Part shown: positions 59,181-64,000 of the stretch, piece after piece
Layout of the letters: each line of letters opens with the position of its first letter
How positions within the stretch are numbered: position 1 is the first letter of the stretch
Assembly: GCF_001006005.1 (NCBI RefSeq)
Contig: NZ_CP011254.1
Coordinates: 3,534,001-3,598,000, forward strand
Direction: 5' to 3'
DNA length: 64,000 bases
Origin: Serratia fonticola
GTDB taxonomy: Bacteria; Pseudomonadota; Gammaproteobacteria; Enterobacterales; Enterobacteriaceae
Made by a program: the position numbers and the translations under genes
Notes under the pieces: generated by a model
Database searches by the model: none
Told to the model about the DNA's origin: nothing
What the model saw: only the letters and a program-made list of their open reading frames with translations

Positions 59181-59265
59181 GAGCGATAAGGTCTCCTGGC
59201 CGTGGCGATGTCAGCCACCAGGGTGCAGAGTGGAAACGCTCGCATCTCCCGTATTTGGAAGGTGT
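59181..59265 (+). promoter_or_regulatory. Moco (molybdenum cofactor) riboswitch before moaA
   Basis: The leader shows the Moco RNA motif known before E. coli moaA: CCTGG pairs with CCAGG, enclosing GTGGC (59202-59206) paired with GCCAC (59214-59218), followed by GGGTGCAGAG, a variable hairpin, and the conserved GCATCTCCCGTATTTGGAAG end. The end overlaps the moaA ribosome-binding site GGAAGG, so cofactor binding can block translation. Confidence 0.85.
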
Positions 59266-59270
59266 TACAG

Positions 59271-60254
59271 GTGCCGCAACTCATTGATGCTTTTGAGCGC
59301 AAATTCTATTATTTGCGCCTGTCGATCACCGACGTGTGTAACTTTCGTTGCACTTACTGTCTGCCGGATGGCTATAAACCGAGCGGCAGCCCCAAGACTT
59401 TCCTCTCTCTGGATGAAATTCGGCGCGTCAGCCGTGCCTTTGCCGAACTGGGTACCGAAAAAGTACGCCTGACCGGCGGTGAGCCTTCTTTACGCCGCGA
59501 TTTTACCGACATCATTGCCGCCGTACGCGAAAACCCAGCGATCCGTACCCTGGCCGTGACTACCAATGGCTACCGCCTGGCGCGTGATGTGGCCAGTTGG
59601 CGTGATGCGGGCCTCACGGCGATTAACGTCAGCGTAGACAGCCTTGATGCGCGCCAGTTTCATGCCATCACCGGCCAGGACAAGTTCCGCCAGGTGATGG
59701 AGGGCATCGATGCCGCCTTTACCGCCGGTTACAGCAAGGTGAAGGTGAATGCGGTGCTGATGCGTGATGTCAATCACCAGCAACTGGGCAGCTTCCTTAA
59801 CTGGATCAAGGATCGGCCAATCCAACTGCGGTTTATCGAACTGATGGAAACCGGCGATGGCAGCGATCTGTTCCGCAAGCACCATGTATCTGGCGAAGTG
59901 ATCCGCCTGCAGTTGGAGCAGCAGGGCTGGCAGCGCCAAGTCCGTGGCCGCAGCGATGGCCCGGCGCAGGTATTCAGCCACCCGGATTATCAGGGCGAGA
60001 TAGGGCTGATCATGCCGTACGAAAAAGATTTCTGTGCCAGTTGCAACCGCCTGCGGGTTTCCGCCATCGGCAATCTGCATCTGTGCCTGTTTGGTGAGCA
60101 AGGGATTACCCTGCGCGATCTGCTGGCGGATGACGGCCAGTTGGAACAGCTGAAAATGCGCATTCAAAGCGGGCTGCAAACCAAAAAGCAGACCCACTTC
60201 CTGCATCAGGGCAATAGCGGTCTCACGCAGAACTTATCGTTTATCGGCGGCTAG
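59271..60254 (+). CDS. moaA: GTP 3',8-cyclase
   Basis: A 327-residue radical SAM enzyme that starts molybdopterin synthesis by cyclising GTP. N-terminal cluster Cys23, Cys27, Cys30 ([10 protein letters not shown]), C-terminal cluster [10 protein letters not shown] with HLCLFG, and the essential C-terminal Gly-Gly (FIGG). I choose the GTG at 59271 ([17 protein letters not shown]) because GGAAGG lies eight bases before it and it aligns with the E. coli start; upstream in-frame sequence is the riboswitch. Confidence 0.95.
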   Translation: MPQLIDAFERKFYYLRLSITDVCNFRCTYCLPDGYKPSGSPKTFLSLDEIRRVSRAFAELGTEKVRLTGGEPSLRRDFTDIIAAVRENPAIRTLAVTTNGYRLARDVASWRDAGLTAINVSVDSLDARQFHAITGQDKFRQVMEGIDAAFTAGYSKVKVNAVLMRDVNHQQLGSFLNWIKDRPIQLRFIELMETGDGSDLFRKHHVSGEVIRLQLEQQGWQRQVRGRSDGPAQVFSHPDYQGEIGLIMPYEKDFCASCNRLRVSAIGNLHLCLFGEQGITLRDLLADDGQLEQLKMRIQSGLQTKKQTHFLHQGNSGLTQNLSFIGG

Positions 60255-60270
60255 CTTTAACTCGAACGGT

Positions 60271-60305
60271 CCCCTCTCACTAAAGGAGAGGGTTAGGGTG
60301 AGGGG
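60271..60305 (+). repeat. REP-like palindrome in moaA-moaB gap
   Basis: CCCTCTC-ACTAAAG-GAGAGGG followed by TTAGGGTGAGGGG. The tail is identical to the copy at 46226-46238 and the loop differs. It lies 17 bases after moaA inside the moa operon. Confidence 0.75.
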
Positions 60306-60333
60306 CCATCGACAATAAGGAGCACAACACACA

Positions 60334-60846
60334 ATGAGCCAAACCAGCAGTGAATTTATTGCGGCCAGGATTGCCATTCTGACCGTTTCTGATCGCCGCA
60401 CTGCAGCGGACGATACCTCCGGGCAATATCTACAAGAAGCCGTGCAGGAAACCGGCCATCAGGTCGTGGCACGTGCCTTGGTCAAAGACAATATTTATCA
60501 GATCCGTGCGCAGGTTTCCGCATGGATTGCCAGCGATGACGTGCAGGCCGTGTTGATTAACGGCGGCACCGGCTTTACCTCTGGGGACAATACGCCAGAA
60601 GCGCTATTGCCGCTGTTTGACCGCGAAGTGGAAGGGTTCGGCGAACTGTTCCGTATGGTGTCATACGAAGAGATCGGCACCGCGACCATTCAGTCCCGTG
60701 CTCTGGCCGGTATTGCCAACCAGACGGTGATCTTCGCCATGCCGGGTTCCACCCGAGCCTGCCGTACCGCTTGGGAACGCATTATTGAAGAACAACTGGA
60801 CGCGCGCCATCGCCCGTGCAACTTCTTACCTCATTTAAAGAAATAA
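60334..60846 (+). CDS. moaB: molybdenum cofactor biosynthesis protein B
   Basis: A 170-residue protein (E. coli 170) of the MogA/MoaB fold. Motifs AILTVSDRRTAADDTSGQYL and LINGGTGFTSGDNTPEALLP are conserved. In other organisms relatives adenylylate molybdopterin, but E. coli MoaB is dispensable. An AAGGAG site precedes the ATG. Confidence 0.96.
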   Translation: MSQTSSEFIAARIAILTVSDRRTAADDTSGQYLQEAVQETGHQVVARALVKDNIYQIRAQVSAWIASDDVQAVLINGGTGFTSGDNTPEALLPLFDREVEGFGELFRMVSYEEIGTATIQSRALAGIANQTVIFAMPGSTRACRTAWERIIEEQLDARHRPCNFLPHLKK

Positions 60847-60849
60847 TCC

Positions 60850-61329
60850 ATGACGCAGCTAACCCACATTAACGCCGCTGGCGAGGCCCATATGGTCGAT
60901 GTCTCTGCCAAAGCGGAGACGGTACGTGAAGCCCGTGCCGAGGCTTTTGTTGAAATGCAGGCGGCAACGCTGGCGATGATTATCGACGGCAGCCACCATA
61001 AAGGCGACGTATTCGCCACGGCGCGTATTGCTGGAATTCAAGCGGCGAAGCGCACCTGGGAACTGATCCCTCTTTGCCATCCGTTGATGTTAAGCAAGGT
61101 GGAAGTACAGCTCGAAGCGCAGCCGGAATTTAACCGCGTGCGTATCGAAACCTGCTGCCGTTTGACCGGTAAAACCGGGGTTGAAATGGAGGCGTTGACT
61201 GCCGCTTCGGTGGCCGCGCTCACCATCTACGACATGTGCAAAGCGGTGCAGAAAGATATGGTAATTGGCCCGGTGCGGCTGCTGGCAAAAAGCGGCGGCA
61301 AGTCCGGTGATTTTAAGGTGGAATTATGA
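60850..61329 (+). CDS. moaC: cyclic pyranopterin monophosphate synthase
   Basis: A 159-residue enzyme (E. coli 161) that turns the MoaA product into cyclic pyranopterin monophosphate. Conserved [32 protein letters not shown] and [20 protein letters not shown] (here [15 protein letters not shown]) are seen. It begins three bases after moaB and overlaps moaD by four bases. Confidence 0.97.
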   Translation: MTQLTHINAAGEAHMVDVSAKAETVREARAEAFVEMQAATLAMIIDGSHHKGDVFATARIAGIQAAKRTWELIPLCHPLMLSKVEVQLEAQPEFNRVRIETCCRLTGKTGVEMEALTAASVAALTIYDMCKAVQKDMVIGPVRLLAKSGGKSGDFKVEL

Positions 61330-61571
61330 TCACTATTCTGTTTTTCGCGCAGGTACGTGAACTGGTCGGCACCAGCACGCTGAGCCTGCCAGCACAGTAC
61401 CTAACGGTTGAAGAGCTGCGTAAATCGCTGTGCGAGCGTGGCGATCGTTGGGCGCTGGCGCTGGAGCCCGGTAAATTGCTGACGGCGGTCAACCAATCGC
61501 TGGTGGCCGCCGAGCATCAGCTGCAAGCCGGTGATGAAGTGGCTTTCTTTCCACCGGTAACCGGAGGTTAA
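61326..61571 (+). CDS. moaD: molybdopterin synthase small subunit
   Basis: An 81-residue ubiquitin-fold sulfur carrier (E. coli 81). It ends in FFPPVTGG; the C-terminal Gly-Gly is thiocarboxylated and donates sulfur. The start overlaps the moaC stop (ATGA). It works with MoaE. Confidence 0.97.
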   Translation: MITILFFAQVRELVGTSTLSLPAQYLTVEELRKSLCERGDRWALALEPGKLLTAVNQSLVAAEHQLQAGDEVAFFPPVTGG

Positions 61572-61573
61572 CA

Positions 61574-62026
61574 GTGGAAAATACTCGTATCCGCGTTGGC
61601 CAGGCAACTTTTAGCGTAGGTGAAGAATACCAGTGGCTGGCACAGTGTGATGATGATGGCGCAGTGGTGACTTTTACCGGCAAGGTACGCAATCACAATT
61701 TGGGGGATGACGTCAGTGCCTTGTCGTTGGAGCATTACCCTGGCATGACTGAAAAAGCCCTTGAAGAGATCGTTGCAGAAGCGCGATCCCGTTGGCCATT
61801 GCAGCGGGCAACGGTGATCCATCGCATCGGTGATCTCTTCCCTGGTGATGAAATTGTGTTTGTCGGCGTGACCAGCGCCCACCGCAGCATGGCTTTCGAG
61901 GCGGCACAATTTATTATGGATTATCTGAAAACCCGAGCTCCCTTCTGGAAGCGTGAGGCGACCGGGCAGGGGGAGCGCTGGGTAGAAGCTCGCGATACGG
62001 ATAAACAAGCCGCCAAGCGTTGGTAA
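61574..62026 (+). CDS. moaE: molybdopterin synthase large subunit
   Basis: A 150-residue catalytic subunit (E. coli 150). Conserved GAVVTFTGKVRNHNLGD, LEHYPGMTEKAL, VTVIHRIGDL-like AtVIHRIGDLFPGDEIVFVG, and KTRAPFWKREAT with the essential lysines. It uses GTG at 61574 with GGAGG directly upstream inside the end of moaD. Last gene of moaABCDE. Confidence 0.96.
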   Translation: MENTRIRVGQATFSVGEEYQWLAQCDDDGAVVTFTGKVRNHNLGDDVSALSLEHYPGMTEKALEEIVAEARSRWPLQRATVIHRIGDLFPGDEIVFVGVTSAHRSMAFEAAQFIMDYLKTRAPFWKREATGQGERWVEARDTDKQAAKRW

Positions 62027-62151
62027 ATACCGCCTCAACAGCGGAAATAAATCAATACCTTTGTCCGTTTCGCGCGGTGTTTTCTGTGGTACGCTTATTA
62101 TTGGCAGGGGAAGTTCCCCGAAACTTGGCTCACATGTAAAAGGTAACCGTC

Positions 62152-62859
62152 ATGGACCGATATCCACGTAATGGTTCGATCGTTGAACGTGCCAACAGCG
62201 GCATTCAGGCTTATATGGCGCAGGTGTATGGCTGGATGACCTGTGGCTTGCTGTTGACCGCATTTGTTTCCTGGTATGCAGCGCATACGCCTGCGATCAT
62301 CAACTTTATTTTCTCTAGCCAGATCACCTTCTTTGGGCTGATTATTCTACAGCTGGGCCTGGTGTTTGTGATTTCCGGCATGGTTAACCGCCTGAGCGGC
62401 ACCATGGCCACTGGGCTATTTATGCTCTACTCGGCGCTGACCGGGTTAACGCTATCGAGCATCTTCATTGCCTACACCTATAGCTCGATCGCCAGCACCT
62501 TCGTGGTCACTGCGGGTATGTTCGGCGCGATGAGCCTGTACGGCTACACCACCAAACGCGATTTGAGCGGTTTCGGTAGTATGCTGTTTATGGGGCTGAT
62601 TGGTATTGTGCTGGCTTCACTGGTGAACATCTGGCTGAAAAGCCCGGCGCTGATGTGGGCGATCACCTATATCGGTGTGCTGGTATTTGTGGGCCTGACG
62701 GCGTACGACACCCAGAAACTGAAAGCGATGGGTGAACAACTGAATGCCGATGATAAAGACAGCTTCCGCAAATACGCCATCGTTGGCGCATTGACGCTGT
62801 ATCTCGATTTTATCAACCTGTTCCTGATGCTATTGCGTATCTTCGGCAACCGCCGCTAA
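62152..62859 (+). CDS. ybhL: Bax inhibitor-1/YccA family membrane protein YbhL
   Basis: A 235-residue inner-membrane protein (E. coli YbhL 234) with seven spans. It starts MDRYPRNGSIVERANSGIQA. Typical BI-1 motifs are GLTAYDTQKLKAM and the final ALTLYLDFINLFLMLLRIFG. Relatives act as calcium leak channels or FtsH-interacting proteins; the role of YbhL is not established. Its stop codon is the first base pairs of an ERIC element. Confidence 0.95.
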   Translation: MDRYPRNGSIVERANSGIQAYMAQVYGWMTCGLLLTAFVSWYAAHTPAIINFIFSSQITFFGLIILQLGLVFVISGMVNRLSGTMATGLFMLYSALTGLTLSSIFIAYTYSSIASTFVVTAGMFGAMSLYGYTTKRDLSGFGSMLFMGLIGIVLASLVNIWLKSPALMWAITYIGVLVFVGLTAYDTQKLKAMGEQLNADDKDSFRKYAIVGALTLYLDFINLFLMLLRIFGNRR

Positions 62860-62984
62860 TACCCGTCGTCTTTCAAGCCGCAGCGTTGTTACCTGCACTA
62901 TCTCACCCCAGTCACTTACTAAACGTAAGCTCCTGGGGATGAGATAGCTTGGCGCCTAGCTGCAACTTGAAATCCATAGGGTAT
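62859..62984. repeat. ERIC element (126 bp)
   Basis: Terminal ATACCC/GGGTAT repeats, the internal CTTTCAAG with CAACTTGAAA, and the central CACCCCAGTCAC with CTCCTGGGGATGAG arms identify an enterobacterial repetitive intergenic consensus sequence of the full about 127-bp class. It starts at the ybhL stop codon. The following 62985-63170 shows no gene. Confidence 0.9.
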
Positions 62985-63170
62985 CGTGGAGTCTTTTGTT
63001 CTTTCAGTTATCCATATAGAAAGTTAATGGAACAGCTTTTTAGTGCGGGCACTGTCTACGAACGATATCTCATCTTATTGAAAAATAAACCATTATTAAC
63101 GTATTATTTAACCGTTAGTTAAAGACCGTTCCATTCCGGCTAGAGGCATTAGTTTCATGCTAGGAAGTGT

Positions 63171-63199
63171 AAAAAACCGACCTCACCCGTCGGTTTTTT
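63171..63199. terminator. bidirectional terminator between ybhL and ybhR
   Basis: AAAAAACCGAC and GTCGGTTTTTT form an 11-bp stem with T-runs on both strands, 13 bases past the ybhR stop. Confidence 0.93.
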
Positions 63200-63211
63200 T
63201 ACGCCCGAAAT

Positions 63212-64000
63212 TCAGGCAATCTTGCGCCGGAACATGGCATAGGCCGCGCTGCCGGTGGTGGCGGTGATCACCAGTAACGGCCACAGGCTGTGCCAGATGA
63301 TGCCGAAACCGGCATCCTTGAGGTAGATCTGCTTGGTGATATCGGTGAAGTGGCGGATAGGGTTGGCCCAGGTGAGATGCTGAAGCCAAACCGGCATATT
63401 CTCCACCGGCGAGACATAGCCAGAAAGCAGTATCGCCGGCATCATAAACACAAACACCCCGATAAACGCCTGCTGCTGTGTCGCGCACAGCGAAGAAATC
63501 AGCAGCCCGAAGCCCACCAAAGACAGCCCGTAAACCAGCATGGTGCCGTAGAACAGCAGCAACGAACCGGCAAACGGGATCTGATAGGCAAAGATACCGA
63601 TCAACAGCACGATCGAAGCCTGGAAGGTGGCAATGATCAGGGCCGGTACCGCTTTGCCAATAAAGATCTGCCAGGTGGTTAAAGGCGAAACCAACAACTG
63701 CTCTAAGGTACCTTGCTCACGTTCACGCGCGACGGAAAGCGAGGTAACGATCAACACGCCGATGGTGGTGATCATCGCGATCAGCGAAGGCACCACGAAC
63801 CATTTGTAATCCAGATTCGGGTTATACCAGTTGCGTACCACCAGTTCGCTGTTGTTGGGCTTGGTACGCTGCCCAATCAGCTCATTCTGGTAGTCCTGCA
63901 CGATCTGTTGCACATAGTTGGCGGCGATCTGCGCGCTGTTGGAGTTACGGCCATCGAGGATCAGCTGCAACGGCGCGGTATTACCGCTGGCGATATCCCG
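63212..64000 (-). CDS. ybhR: ABC transporter permease YbhR, 5' truncated by window edge
   Basis: The last 262 residues of an ABC-2 type permease; the E. coli protein is 368. The frame is open to base 64000. The large periplasmic part with [20 protein letters not shown] and NYNPNL-like [15 protein letters not shown] is followed by six membrane spans with [17 protein letters not shown] and [15 protein letters not shown]. In E. coli YbhFSR exports drugs and sodium or lithium ions. It is the last gene of its operon, ending at the bidirectional terminator. Confidence 0.94.
   Translation of the reverse strand, partial: RDIASGNTAPLQLILDGRNSNSAQIAANYVQQIVQDYQNELIGQRTKPNNSELVVRNWYNPNLDYKWFVVPSLIAMITTIGVLIVTSLSVAREREQGTLEQLLVSPLTTWQIFIGKAVPALIIATFQASIVLLIGIFAYQIPFAGSLLLFYGTMLVYGLSLVGFGLLISSLCATQQQAFIGVFVFMMPAILLSGYVSPVENMPVWLQHLTWANPIRHFTDITKQIYLKDAGFGIIWHSLWPLLVITATTGSAAYAMFRRKIA

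Noticed and set aside
59202-59270. Longer MoaA N-terminus
   Set aside because: This sequence is the Moco riboswitch; the family start and a good ribosome-binding site are at 59271.

Overview
The window reads as a chromosomal segment of an enterobacterium, most likely Serratia or a close Yersiniaceae relative (inference). Almost every protein is a close, full-length relative of an E. coli K-12 protein. Gene order follows the E. coli nei-gltA to ybhR region with several local differences. An ERIC element and an enterobacterial tRNA-Lys/Val operon fit the same placement. It is dense core genome with no prophage, complete insertion sequence or CRISPR array.

Layout: 1-3710 carries the end of a 5-oxoprolinase gene, two DUF membrane proteins, pyrrolidone-carboxylate peptidase and nei. 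3798-15418 is gltA facing the sdhCDAB-sucABCD operon (TCA cycle). 16183-19333 is cydABX-ybgE (cytochrome bd). 19467-25079 is ybgC-tolQRAB-pal-cpoB (envelope constriction). 25254-26516 is a tRNA-Lys/tRNA-Val operon with one disrupted tRNA gene and a tandem 138-bp repeat containing tRNA 3'-end sequence. 26827-30880 holds nadA, pnuC, zitB and aroG. 31246-40277 holds a DUF898/M48 protease pair, gpmA, psiF, galTKM without galE, a CPBP protease and an isochorismatase-like protein. 40398-45787 is modF, modE, acrZ and modABC. 45742-46238 is a nest of repeats with a 204-bp IS10-like MITE. 46245-53797 holds ybhA, pgl, ybhB and the bio genes. 53824-54534 is an orphan UrtE-like ATPase. 55600-64000 holds uvrB, a VF530-family gene, ybhK, moaABCDE, ybhL and the 3' part of ybhR.

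Regulation is readable in places. Two ModE boxes (modA and moaA) and a Moco riboswitch tie molybdate uptake to cofactor synthesis. A BirA operator sits between bioA and bioB. The gal promoter keeps the E. coli arrangement of two GalR operators and a CRP site and has a third operator-like site. A Fur box precedes gpmA, a LexA box and paired DnaA boxes precede uvrB, and CRP sites lie before sdhC and cydA.

The most unusual structure is the tRNA operon. A 33-35 nt hairpin-forming insert sits in the T-loop position of one tRNA-Lys copy and recurs in four other tRNA-3'-end modules, three of them inside the tandem 138-bp repeat. This resembles the tyrT/rtT repeats of E. coli but is built on tRNA-Lys. 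Other points of interest are the MITE that supplies the modC stop codon, a 107-bp element with perfect 18-bp inverted repeats, a long-range RNA helix between sdhB and sucA, and a putative 5-oxoproline uptake and use cluster.
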